Below are positions 43,074-51,752 of a DNA stretch of 64,000 bases, piece by piece; within the stretch, counting starts at the first letter, position 1, and the number at the start of each line of letters is the position of its first letter. A program made the translations under genes and the position numbers. This stretch comes from Actinoalloteichus hymeniacidonis. GTDB lineage: Bacteria > Actinomycetota > Actinomycetes > Mycobacteriales > Pseudonocardiaceae. The notes beneath the pieces were generated by a model. It did no database searches. It saw nothing but the letters and a program-made list of their open reading frames with translations, and was not told where the DNA came from. The DNA lies in contig NZ_JACHIS010000001.1 in the NCBI RefSeq assembly GCF_014203365.1, positions 1,488,001 to 1,552,000 of the forward strand, given 5' to 3'.

Positions 43074-45119
43074 ATGCGGACGGTGGCCTCGCTGCCCTAT
43101 ACGATCACGTCGGAGGAGAACGTCTGGATTCCGATGTCCGACGGTACCCGGCTGTCCGGCCGAATCTGGCGACCGACCTCCGCCGACGCGCAGCCGGTGC
43201 CCGCAATCCTGGAGTACATCCCCTATCGACATCGGGACCTGACCTCGCTGCGGGACTCGATCAACCACCCCTATATGGCCGGTCACGGCTACGCCTGTGT
43301 TCGCGTCGACATCAGGGGTACCGGCAATTCCGACGGTGTGCTGACCGACGAGTACCTGGAGCAGGAACAACAGGACGCCGAAGAGGTATTGGCCTGGTTG
43401 GCCGAACAGCCGTGGTGTGACGGACAGACCGGGATGATGGGCATCTCCTGGGGCGCGTTCGCCGCGCTCCAGGTGGCGGCCCGCCGCCCGCCGAGCCTGC
43501 GGGCGATCGTGATCGCGAGTTTCACCGACGACCGATACGGCGACGACATGCATTACATGGGCGGCTGCATGTTGTCCGACAACCTTGCCGAGTCCTCGAC
43601 GATGTTCGCCTACGCCACCTGTCCGCCCGACCCGGCCGTGGTGGGGGACCGATGGCGGGACATGTGGTTCGAACGGTTGGAGAGCGGCGGGCCCTGGGTC
43701 GCGGAATGGCTGCAACACCAACGACGGGACGACTATTGGCGGCACGCCTCGATCAGCGGCGACTACGACGCCGTGCAATGCCCGGTGTTCGCGGTGTGCG
43801 GTTGGGCGGATGGCTACTCGAACGCGGTCTTCCGGTTGTTGGAGAACCTCAACGTCCCGCGAAAGGGACTCATCGGCCCGTGGTCCCACAAATATCCGCA
43901 CGTGGGAGAGCCGGGTCCGGCGATCGGCTTCCTTCAGGAGGTGGTGTGCTGGTGGGACTACTGGATGAAGGACGAATCGGAACGCGAGTTCGACGACTTC
44001 ATCTGCCTGCCGGGCGAACCGATGCTGCGTACCTGGATGCAGGACAGCGTCCCGCCGTCGACGGCCTACCAGGAACGGCCAGGACGGTGGGTCGGCGAGC
44101 CGTCGTGGCCCTCGCCACACATCCGCTCGATGTCGTACCGACTGGCGCCCTATCGAATCGTCGATGAGGACACCGAGGCCGAGGAACGCGAGATGACGGT
44201 CCAGTCGCCGTTGTCGGTCGGCCAGTTCGCCGGGAAGTGGTGCTCCTACAACGCCCCGCCGGACCTGCCGTACGACCAGCGGGAGGAGGACGGCGGCTCA
44301 CTGACCTTCGACAGCGACATTCTTACTGAGCAGCGCGAGATCCTGGGTGCGCCGCGGGTGGAACTGGACGTCACGGTGACACAGCCGGTGGCGATGATCG
44401 CGGCCCGACTATCCGATGTGTCCCCCGACGGCCGCGCCACCAGGATCACCTACGGGCTGCTGAATCTCACCCACCGCGACAGCCATGAGGACCCGACACC
44501 GATGGAACCGGGGAAACGCTGCCGGGTGTCGTTGTCGCTCAACGGTGTCGCGCAGGCTTTCCCACCCGGACATCGCATCCGCCTCTCGCTGTCGACCTCC
44601 TATTGGCCGCTGGCCTGGCCGCCGCCGCATCCGGGCCTGCTCAGCGTGCACACCGGCACGAGTTCGCTGATCCTGCCGGTACGTCCGATCGCGGAACCGG
44701 ACGGCGTCGCAAGCCAGCCCTTCGGACAACCGGAGGGCGCGCCGCCGATCGAGACCTCGCACCTGCGGCCCCCCGAGGAGGGCTGGACGGTATCCAGGGA
44801 CCTCATCGGCTACCGCTCCGCGTTGGAGGTGCTCAAGGACATCGGGGTGGTTCGCTTCGAGGACATCGACCTCGAGGTCGGCAGGCGTGCCTTCGAGCGA
44901 TACGGCTGGGTTGCCGACGACTTCTCCTCGGTTCGGGGCGAGACGGAGTGGACGATGGAGTTCGCCAGGGGAGACTGGCGGGTCTCGATCACCACCAACA
45001 CGACGCTGACCTGCACACCGGAGAACTTCGTGCTGCACGCCCGGTTGGATGCCTATGAGGGACCGGACCGGGTCTTCTCGCAGAACTGGCACCACGTCGT
45101 CCCGCGCGATCTGGTGTGA
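43074..45119 (+). CDS. CocE/NonD-family (peptidase S15-like) hydrolase
   Basis: 681 residues. The alpha/beta-hydrolase core has the nucleophile Ser125 in MGISWGAFAALQVA, the acid Asp in VCGWADGYSNAVF and the His in LIGPWSHKYPHVG. The preceding cap includes YGDDMHYMGGC. The C-terminal half is the galactose-binding-like X-Pro dipeptidyl-peptidase domain (LDVTVTQPVAMIAARLSDVS, GHRIRLSLSTSYWPLAWPPP). The family hydrolyses acyl esters (CocE), amides or X-Pro peptides. No signal peptide, so cytoplasmic. ATG follows GAGGAAGG; co-transcribed with the ATP-grasp gene. Confidence 0.85.
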   Translation: MRTVASLPYTITSEENVWIPMSDGTRLSGRIWRPTSADAQPVPAILEYIPYRHRDLTSLRDSINHPYMAGHGYACVRVDIRGTGNSDGVLTDEYLEQEQQDAEEVLAWLAEQPWCDGQTGMMGISWGAFAALQVAARRPPSLRAIVIASFTDDRYGDDMHYMGGCMLSDNLAESSTMFAYATCPPDPAVVGDRWRDMWFERLESGGPWVAEWLQHQRRDDYWRHASISGDYDAVQCPVFAVCGWADGYSNAVFRLLENLNVPRKGLIGPWSHKYPHVGEPGPAIGFLQEVVCWWDYWMKDESEREFDDFICLPGEPMLRTWMQDSVPPSTAYQERPGRWVGEPSWPSPHIRSMSYRLAPYRIVDEDTEAEEREMTVQSPLSVGQFAGKWCSYNAPPDLPYDQREEDGGSLTFDSDILTEQREILGAPRVELDVTVTQPVAMIAARLSDVSPDGRATRITYGLLNLTHRDSHEDPTPMEPGKRCRVSLSLNGVAQAFPPGHRIRLSLSTSYWPLAWPPPHPGLLSVHTGTSSLILPVRPIAEPDGVASQPFGQPEGAPPIETSHLRPPEEGWTVSRDLIGYRSALEVLKDIGVVRFEDIDLEVGRRAFERYGWVADDFSSVRGETEWTMEFARGDWRVSITTNTTLTCTPENFVLHARLDAYEGPDRVFSQNWHHVVPRDLV

Positions 45120-45457
45120 GGGGTCCGCGTCGATCCTCGGAAGGTGTTCCCGAAGCATCGCGCCGGATGCGCTCGCCGCGGACCGGGATCGGTGGTTCGC
45201 CGCCGCATCCGGATACCGGCGAGCACCGGCGCGACCAGTGCGCCCACCGATGCGAACGTCAGGGGGAGGAACCGACGCAACTGAAGATCGGCCGGAATGC
45301 CCTCGACGAGACGGTGGATCAGGTCGAGAACCTGTGCCGACACCAGACCGCCGAAGAAGCCGAGGAACAGCCCGATCATGATCGCCAGCGCGGTCCGCAC
45401 GAGCCGCGGCTCCTCTCGGCTCTCGCGACGGCCATCCTGTCGATCAGCGGACGACAT
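45053..45457 (-). CDS. Small two-helix membrane protein (DUF5957-like)
   Basis: 134 residues. Two hydrophobic segments are visible: VRTALAIMIGLFLGFFGGLV and LPLTFASVGALVAPVLAGI, separated by an amphipathic region; the resemblance to small DUF5957-type proteins is moderate. Its ATG at 45457 lies within the cydC 3' end (14-base overlap), making it the last gene of the cyd transcript. The 3' end overlaps the convergent CocE gene by 67 bases, so the C-terminal 25 residues are antisense to that gene; an earlier natural stop is absent. Real gene likely, exact product uncertain. Confidence 0.55.
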   Translation of the reverse strand: MSSADRQDGRRESREEPRLVRTALAIMIGLFLGFFGGLVSAQVLDLIHRLVEGIPADLQLRRFLPLTFASVGALVAPVLAGIRMRRRTTDPGPRRAHPARCFGNTFRGSTRTPHTRSRGTTWCQFCEKTRSGPS

Positions 45458-47075
45458 CCACCGTGAACACCTCTCGGTAGGTCGGATCGTCTCGACGCAG
45501 CACCGCATCCGAGCCGATCGCCGCGATGCGACCGGCATCGAGCAGCACCACCGTGTCGAACAGCGACAGAGATTCGGCGCGATGCGTGACCACGACGGTG
45601 GTTCGTCCCCGCCGACTCGCCAACACCTCGGCGAGAACGGCGTCGGCTGCCTCGGGAGCCAGCCCCTCGGTCGGCTCGTCGAGCAGCAGCACGGCCGGTC
45701 GGGCCAGTAATGCCCGGGCCAGCAGTAACCGCTGGCGTTGCCCGCCGGACAGTCGGTGGCCGCCCTCGCCGACGACGGTGTTCACACCCTGCGGCAACAG
45801 CTCGATCACCTCGGTCAACCCGGCCATGGCCACCGCCTCGTGCAGCGTCCGCTCATCGGCATCGGGCCTGGCCAACAGGAGGTTGGCGCGCACCGAGGTA
45901 CCGAAGACATGGGCGTCCTGGGTCATCGATCGGATTTCCGGGACGGCGATGTGTCCCGCGCTCGGCTCGATCAGCCCCGTCATCGCCGCCAGCAAGGTGC
46001 TCTTGCCCGCGCCCGAGGCGCCGACCACGGCCACGGCGCTTCCCGGAGGTATCCGCAGATCGACCCCACTCAACGCGGGCGTCGCGGCCTGCGGGTAGCG
46101 GATCTCGACCTCGGTCAGAGTGATGCCCGCCTCGGCGGCCACGGGTTCACGCGGGGGCGCTCCGGGCGGAGTGCGGAGCAACGCCGCGATGCGACGTGCG
46201 GACGGCCGTAGCTCCACGAACCGGTGCGCCACGTCGACCGACGGCAGGATCCCCTCGAATGCGGCGAGAACGGCCAGGGTCACGACGGCGGTCAGCGTCT
46301 CGTCGGCGCCGGAGCGCAGAGCGACCAAGGCCACCGACAGGGTCGTGGCGCCCTGAAGGAACAACCCGACAGCGGTGGCCGTCGAGGTCACCGCCGCTGC
46401 CCGCCGGTCGATCGCGGCCAGCCGGGCCAACAGCAGATCGCCCTGCGCCCTGACTCGATCCATGGCACCGAAGGCCAGCAGTTCGCGGTCACCGTCGACC
46501 ATGTCCAGCGCGTGCTCCGCCAACTCCGCGCGGGCCCGGGCCAGCGCCGCACCGGTCCGACGCAACGCCACCGCCACCCACAGCGGGAGGGCGACACCGA
46601 CGAGCAGCAGGCCGATGCCGGCCGGGATGGCCGAGGCGGGCAGCAGCGAAACACAGAGCAACAGCACTCCGGAGCCGACCGCCCCGGCCGAGACCATCGG
46701 CAACAGCACACGCAACACGAGGTCCTGCACGCTGTCGACGTCGGCGACCATGGTCGACAACGCGTCGCCGTCGCGGTTGCCCGCCCCGCGCACCATCGCC
46801 GCGTACACCCGGGACCGCAGTCCGGCGACGGCACGCAACGCCACCTCGTGTCCCGCGAGCCGCTCGACGTAGCGGAGACCACCCCGGAAGACCGCGAAGG
46901 CCCGGACAGCCACGATCGCGGTACCCAGGGCGGCCAACGGCGGCTGACCGGCGGCGGTGGTGATCAACCAACCGGCCGTGGCGGTCAACGCCACGGCACA
47001 CAGTTCGGCGAGGACACCGGCGATGGCGGCGAGCGACAGCCGGTAGAGCCCCGAGGCACGCAACAGGGCGATCAT
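45444..47075 (-). CDS. cydC: CydC subunit of the cysteine/glutathione-type ABC exporter
   Basis: 543 residues, six membrane helices in the first 290 residues (GWLITTAAGQPPLAALG onward, with YVERLAGHEVALR of the family), then an ATPase domain: Walker A VVGASGAGKSTLLAAMTGL, signature HRLSGGQRQRLLLARALL, Walker B AVLLLDEPTEGLAP, H-loop VVTHRAESL. CydDC exports thiols to the extracytoplasmic side and is needed to assemble cytochrome bd. Start ATG (47075) overlaps the cydD stop by four bases. Confidence 0.95.
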   Translation of the reverse strand: MIALLRASGLYRLSLAAIAGVLAELCAVALTATAGWLITTAAGQPPLAALGTAIVAVRAFAVFRGGLRYVERLAGHEVALRAVAGLRSRVYAAMVRGAGNRDGDALSTMVADVDSVQDLVLRVLLPMVSAGAVGSGVLLLCVSLLPASAIPAGIGLLLVGVALPLWVAVALRRTGAALARARAELAEHALDMVDGDRELLAFGAMDRVRAQGDLLLARLAAIDRRAAAVTSTATAVGLFLQGATTLSVALVALRSGADETLTAVVTLAVLAAFEGILPSVDVAHRFVELRPSARRIAALLRTPPGAPPREPVAAEAGITLTEVEIRYPQAATPALSGVDLRIPPGSAVAVVGASGAGKSTLLAAMTGLIEPSAGHIAVPEIRSMTQDAHVFGTSVRANLLLARPDADERTLHEAVAMAGLTEVIELLPQGVNTVVGEGGHRLSGGQRQRLLLARALLARPAVLLLDEPTEGLAPEAADAVLAEVLASRRGRTTVVVTHRAESLSLFDTVVLLDAGRIAAIGSDAVLRRDDPTYREVFTVDVVR

Positions 47076-48817
47076 GCGAGCACCCGCGGTCGAGCCGGCC
47101 CGGCCGCAGGCGACTCGCCGTCCACCACGCGACCCTCGACCAACCGGACGCTGCGATCAGCCATGGCCACGAACGCGGGACGGTGTGCGACGACCAGCGC
47201 GGTGCGGCCCGCCAGGAGGCCGACTGCGGAATCGACCACGGCCGACTCGCTGTGCAGGTCCAGCCGAGCGGTCGGCTCGTCGAGCAACACCACCGGGGTG
47301 TCGCGCAGGAACGCCCTGGCCAGGGCGATGCGCTGTCGTTGACCCGCCGAGACGCCTGAGCTTCGTTCGCCGATGGGCGTGGCGTAACCGTGGGGGAGTG
47401 CGTCGATGAACTCGGCCGCGTCGGCAGCGGAGGCCGCCGCCCGGACCCGGGACAAATCGGCCTCCGGTCGGCCGAGTCGGATGTTGTCCAGCACGGTGGT
47501 CGCGAACAGTCGGGGCTGCTGGGGAATCCACGAGATCGCGGCCGACCACCGTGCCCAGGCGAGTTCGTCCGTGCCCGGCTCGACGCCGTCGATCAACACC
47601 CGGCCCTCGTCGGGGGCGACGAAGCCGAGCAGTACATGCAGCAGGGTCGACTTGCCCGCACCGCTGGGTCCGGTGATCGCCACCCGTTCGCCGGGAGCCA
47701 CCGTCAGCGAGACACGGTCCAGCGCGGGTCTGTCGCGGCCGGGGTAGCGCACCGTGACGTCGACCAGCGTGATCTCGACCGGACGTCCGCGATCGGCGAC
47801 GTCGAGCGGTTCGGATCCGGACACCGCCCGACCCGGCGGGATGCGCTCGACGACAACTCTCTGCCGGGCTGCGGAATCCGGTCCGCCTGCTGCGGCCTCG
47901 GCGGCTGCGGGCCCGTCAGCCGAGGGCTCGGCGAGGATGTCCCGCACCCGGCCCGCCACCGCCAAGCCCTCCGCGCCCGCGTGGAAGCGGGTGCCCATCG
48001 CGCGCAGCGGCAGCAACGCCTCCGGTGCCAGCAGCAGGACGACCAGCGCCGGGGCCAGGGCGAGGTCGCCTGCGATGAGCCGCAACCCGATCGGCACGGC
48101 GACCAACGCGACGGTGAGCGAGCACACCAACTCCAGGACCAGCGCCGAGAGGAACGCCACCCGAAGGGCGCTCATCGTCGCCCTGCGGTGACTCGTCGCC
48201 ATCTCGCGCACCACCCGCGCCTGATGCCCGGTGCGGCCGAAGACCCGCAACGTCGACAAACCGGCCAGGACGTCGCGAAAGTGCCCGCCCAACCGTTGCA
48301 GTTCCGCCCAGCGATGCTCGGTGACCTCGCGGGTACGCAGCCCGATCAGGATCCCGAAGACCGGGATGAGCGGCAGCGCGGCGAGGATGATCAGCACCGA
48401 GATCCAGTCGGCGACCCCCACTCGAATCAGGACCAGCGGCGGCACGATCACCGAGATGACCAACTGCGGCAGGTAGCCGGTGAGGTAGGGATCCAGGGCG
48501 GCCAGACCCGGACCGAGCAGGGTGCCGAACTCCCCGCCCCGCCGTCGGGAATCGGCGTGACGCAGCAACCGGGAACCGAGGTCCTGGCGGATCGCGATGC
48601 CTGCGCGTCGTGTCGTCCCGGCGAACAGTCGGGCGACGCAGGCCCGCACGACGATGACCGCGGCCAACCAGCCCAACCAGCTCGTCTCGAGTCCGGCGAT
48701 GGTGCGGGCCAACAACTCCGCCTGCGCGATGATCAGTCCGCCCTGCACCGCCGCGAAGACCGCCCAGGACACGAACATCGGACGGGGCACCAGATCCCCT
48801 GGCCGGATGGCGCTCAT
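47072..48817 (-). CDS. cydD: CydD subunit of the thiol ABC exporter
   Basis: 581 residues from the ATG at 48817 (MSAIRPGDLV), which overlaps the cydB stop; the frame is open a further 14 codons. Exporter transmembrane domain (residues 20-290), then an extended linker rich in Ala/Gly (about 310-345) and the ATPase: Walker A ITGPSGAGKSTLLHVLLG, Q-loop WIPQQPRLF, signature SGVSAGQRQRIALARAFL, Walker B VVLLDEPTARLD. The signature is SAGQ rather than SGGQ, usual for CydD. Confidence 0.95.
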   Translation of the reverse strand: MSAIRPGDLVPRPMFVSWAVFAAVQGGLIIAQAELLARTIAGLETSWLGWLAAVIVVRACVARLFAGTTRRAGIAIRQDLGSRLLRHADSRRRGGEFGTLLGPGLAALDPYLTGYLPQLVISVIVPPLVLIRVGVADWISVLIILAALPLIPVFGILIGLRTREVTEHRWAELQRLGGHFRDVLAGLSTLRVFGRTGHQARVVREMATSHRRATMSALRVAFLSALVLELVCSLTVALVAVPIGLRLIAGDLALAPALVVLLLAPEALLPLRAMGTRFHAGAEGLAVAGRVRDILAEPSADGPAAAEAAAGGPDSAARQRVVVERIPPGRAVSGSEPLDVADRGRPVEITLVDVTVRYPGRDRPALDRVSLTVAPGERVAITGPSGAGKSTLLHVLLGFVAPDEGRVLIDGVEPGTDELAWARWSAAISWIPQQPRLFATTVLDNIRLGRPEADLSRVRAAASAADAAEFIDALPHGYATPIGERSSGVSAGQRQRIALARAFLRDTPVVLLDEPTARLDLHSESAVVDSAVGLLAGRTALVVAHRPAFVAMADRSVRLVEGRVVDGESPAAGPARPRVLA

Positions 48818-49590
48818 AGGTAGGACGGCCCCGTCACCCGATGCCGGAACAGCCACCACACCCCGCCCTGGATGGCGGCCAGTATCGGGATCAACAGCAG
48901 CAGCACCGGCGCCAGCACCGCGAGCGTCGCGCCGTCGGCCGCAGAATCCGACAGCGGCAGTCGCAGGCCCGCGGTGATGGTGATGGCCGCCAGCACGGCG
49001 GAGGTCAGCAGGAACGTGCGGGCCTCACCGGCCTCGCCGGACAACCGCCGGGCCCTGCTGCGCAGGATGCCGGTGCACCGCAACGCGGCGAAGGCCAGCC
49101 CGTGTACGGCGAAGACCACGGTGATCCCCAGCGTCACCAACACCGCCCCCGCACCGACGGCGAATCGGTCGAGTGTCCCGGTGAACACACCAGCGAACAG
49201 CCACCCCCAGCTCGCGGCGACCGCCCAGCTGCCCAGCACGATCGCGCCGTCGCACAACGCCCACCAGACCCGGTTGTTCTCGCGGCCACGCAGCCACAGA
49301 CCCATATCGCGGGTGACCCATCCGGCGATCAACAGCACGATCACCGGGAGCATCCCGGTCAGCAGCACGCCATCGAGGATGGGGAAGCCCCCGATCAACA
49401 CCCCCACCGTCGCGATGAGCCACACCTCGTTGCCGAGGAAGAACGGTGCGATCGACGCGATGACCACCCGACGCTCGGCGTGGTCGCGCCCCAGGAAGGG
49501 CAACAGCATTCCCACCCCGATGTCCGCACCGCCGAGCACCAGATAGCCGGTGGCGAAGAAACCGAGGGCGGCGATGACGATCATCTCCAT
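48814..49590 (-). CDS. cydB: Cytochrome bd oxidase subunit II, short form
   Basis: 258 residues against 330-380 for standard CydB. The N-terminal signature LVLGGADIGVGMLLPFLGRD and IASIAPFFLGNEVWLIATVG is intact, and seven hydrophobic stretches can be counted. The normal EFR block after the third helix is replaced by TRDMGLWLRGRENN, and about 80 residues of the usual C-terminal helices are absent, although the stop overlaps cydD cleanly and nothing looks disrupted. It pairs with cydA 10 bases upstream. Probably a lineage-specific compact CydB. Confidence 0.85.
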   Translation of the reverse strand: MEMIVIAALGFFATGYLVLGGADIGVGMLLPFLGRDHAERRVVIASIAPFFLGNEVWLIATVGVLIGGFPILDGVLLTGMLPVIVLLIAGWVTRDMGLWLRGRENNRVWWALCDGAIVLGSWAVAASWGWLFAGVFTGTLDRFAVGAGAVLVTLGITVVFAVHGLAFAALRCTGILRSRARRLSGEAGEARTFLLTSAVLAAITITAGLRLPLSDSAADGATLAVLAPVLLLLIPILAAIQGGVWWLFRHRVTGPSYL

Positions 49591-49600
49591 GATCGGCTCC

Positions 49601-50914
49601 TTAGAAGGTCGCTGGCGGAAGGGGATTGCGGCGGGTCTCCGCCGGGACGCTGCCCAACGTCACCGCGTCCGGGCCCCGGGCCGCTTGGCGGGCCAGCAAC
49701 CAGTAGTTGACGAGGACCAGCAGTCCGAACAGGACGGAGAAGACGATCAGCGAACCGCGCATCGCCCCGGACGAGATCGGCGATACCGCCTCCTCGACCC
49801 GAAGCAGCCCGTACACCACCCACGGCTGCCTGCCCACCTCGCGGAATACCCAGCCCGCGAGCATCGCGACGAAGGGCATCGGAATCGCCGCGATCAGCAG
49901 CACGTGCCAGAGCCGGAATCGCAGCACCACCGGGCGGAACCACATCAGCAGTGCACTGCCGAAGGAGAGCATCAGCATCAGACCGAAGCTCGCCAGCATC
50001 AAGGTGGCGCTGGTCTGCACCCATTCCTGTGGTGGCAGGTGCTCACCCGGGCCGAACTGTCCGATCAGCTCCCCCTCCAACCGGTCCAACTCCTGCTGAT
50101 CACCGACGTAGCTCGCGAGTTTCGCAGGCTGAGACTCGCCCATCGGCGCGAACTGCATGCCGCCGAAGGACGCCGTGAAGATCAACGCGGGTAGACCGAC
50201 GGCGACGCCGATCCGCAGCGAACGCACGAAGAACTCCTGCTCGGTGGTGCGCCGTAACAGGTGGAACGCACTCACCCCGGCCATCACGAACGCCCCGGTG
50301 ACCAGGGCACCGCACAGGATGTGGAAGAACGGCAGGATTGCCGAATGGTTGGTCAACAGGGCGTTCAGATCGGCCAACACCAGACTTCCGTCCTCCACGC
50401 GGTAGCCGACCGGGTTCTGGAGGAATCCGTTGGTGACCAGGATCCAGTAGGCCGATGCGTAGGCGGTGAGCGTGATCCCCCAGATCAACGCCAGGTGCAC
50501 CCACCGGTTCAGTCGATGCCAGCCGAAGATCCACAGACCGAGGAAGGTGGATTCGAGGAAGAACGCCACCAGCGTCTCCATCGCCAGCCCCGCGCCGAAG
50601 ACGTTGCCCGCGAAATGGCCGAGGCCGCTCCAGTTCATCCCGAACTGGAACTCCATCACGATCCCGGTGACGATGCCGACGGCGTAGTTGATGACGTAGA
50701 GCTGCCCCCAGAACCGGGTCATCCGCCAGTGGATCGGGCTGTGCGTGAGGGTCGCCCTGGTCTGCAGGCAGGCGACGATGGTCACCAGGCCCAGGGTCAG
50801 CGCGACGAACAGGAAGTGCGCGCCTGCGGTGATCGCGAACTGCAGCCGCGCGAGATCGAGCGTTTCGGAACTCACCGGACGAGCATCTGCCGACGGTATC
50901 GCCCGAGTCGTCAT
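49601..50914 (-). CDS. cydA: Cytochrome bd oxidase subunit I
   Basis: 437 residues from the ATG at 50914. Haem and quinol residues are in place: LQFAITAGAHFLFVALTLG (haem b595 His), ETLVAFFLESTFLGLWIFGW (conserved Glu of the proton path), FHILCGALVTGAFVMAGVSA (His of b558), and AGWVFREVGRQPWVVYGLLR (Q-loop-proximal GRQPW). The short Q-loop type common in actinobacteria. Transfers electrons from menaquinol to O2 at low oxygen. First structural gene of cydABDC; preceded by a two-component system on the same strand. Confidence 0.95.
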   Translation of the reverse strand: MTTRAIPSADARPVSSETLDLARLQFAITAGAHFLFVALTLGLVTIVACLQTRATLTHSPIHWRMTRFWGQLYVINYAVGIVTGIVMEFQFGMNWSGLGHFAGNVFGAGLAMETLVAFFLESTFLGLWIFGWHRLNRWVHLALIWGITLTAYASAYWILVTNGFLQNPVGYRVEDGSLVLADLNALLTNHSAILPFFHILCGALVTGAFVMAGVSAFHLLRRTTEQEFFVRSLRIGVAVGLPALIFTASFGGMQFAPMGESQPAKLASYVGDQQELDRLEGELIGQFGPGEHLPPQEWVQTSATLMLASFGLMLMLSFGSALLMWFRPVVLRFRLWHVLLIAAIPMPFVAMLAGWVFREVGRQPWVVYGLLRVEEAVSPISSGAMRGSLIVFSVLFGLLVLVNYWLLARQAARGPDAVTLGSVPAETRRNPLPPATF

Positions 50915-51086
50915 CCGAGAGCGGTCTCTCGGTGTACCCCAGCGGGAGTACGTCCCGGAGAACCCCGACGCCTCGGGAGAGCGGATCACCTAGGGGTCGG
51001 CCGCAGCGGTCCCCGAGCACGAACCTATGAGCACGCCGCGATCCACCGGCGTTCGGCGACCACGGCGAGCACCGCCCGCCCTGTCC

Positions 51087-51752
51087 TCAGCTCAACCAGC
51101 GGGGCGTGATCACCCCGGACTCGTAGGCCAGCACCACGAGCTGCGCCCGGTCCCTGGCGTGCAGTTTCGTCATGATGCGGCTGACGTGGGTCTTGGCCGT
51201 GGCGGGGCTGAGCACCAGCCGGGTGGCGATCTCGTCGTTGGACAACCCCTCACCGACCAGCACCAGCACCTCGCGTTCCCGCTCGGTGAGCCTGTCCAGC
51301 AGTGGCGGCGGGGCAGGCGCTCGACGACGCCCCGCGATCTCGGCGATCAACCGACGGGTCGTCGAGGGCGCGATGAGCGCGTCACCTCGGGCGACCACCC
51401 GCACGGCGTGGATCAACTCCATCGGCTCGGTGTCCTTCACCAGGAAACCGGCGGCGCCCGCGCGCAGGGCGTCGTAGACGTAGTCGTCCAGATCGAAGGT
51501 GGTGAGGATGACGACCCTGGTGGCGCTCAGCCGTGGATCCTCGGCGAGCCGCCGGGTCGCCGCCAGTCCGTCCAGCTCGGGCATCCGGACATCCATCAAC
51601 ACCACGTCCGGCCGATGCTCGGCCGCCAGCCGCAGCGCCCCGTGCCCGTCGGCGGCCTCGGCCACCACCTCGATATCGGGCTCGCCGTCCAGGATGGAGC
51701 GGAAGCCCGCGCGCACCAGGTGTTGGTCGTCCACCAACAGCACTCGGATCAT
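51087..51752 (-). CDS. NarL/FixJ-type response regulator
   Basis: 221 residues. Receiver domain with acidic pair VLLVDDQHLVR, phospho-acceptor Asp54 in VVLMDVRMPE, Thr in VVILTTFDLDDY and Lys in GFLVKDTEP. The C-terminal LuxR helix-turn-helix is LTEREREVLVLVGEGLSNDE, LVLSPATAKTHVSRIMTKL. Its start overlaps the stop of the sensor kinase gene (ATGA). The next gene downstream on the strand is cydA, 172 bases away, so control of the cyd genes in response to redox or oxygen is likely. Confidence 0.9.
   Translation of the reverse strand: MIRVLLVDDQHLVRAGFRSILDGEPDIEVVAEAADGHGALRLAAEHRPDVVLMDVRMPELDGLAATRRLAEDPRLSATRVVILTTFDLDDYVYDALRAGAAGFLVKDTEPMELIHAVRVVARGDALIAPSTTRRLIAEIAGRRRAPAPPPLLDRLTEREREVLVLVGEGLSNDEIATRLVLSPATAKTHVSRIMTKLHARDRAQLVVLAYESGVITPRWLS

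Noticed and set aside
40323-44120. A 1,265-codon open frame on the minus strand
   Set aside because: Its upstream two thirds lie opposite the ATP-grasp and CocE genes and are a GC-driven shadow; only the last 1.2 kb matches a family.
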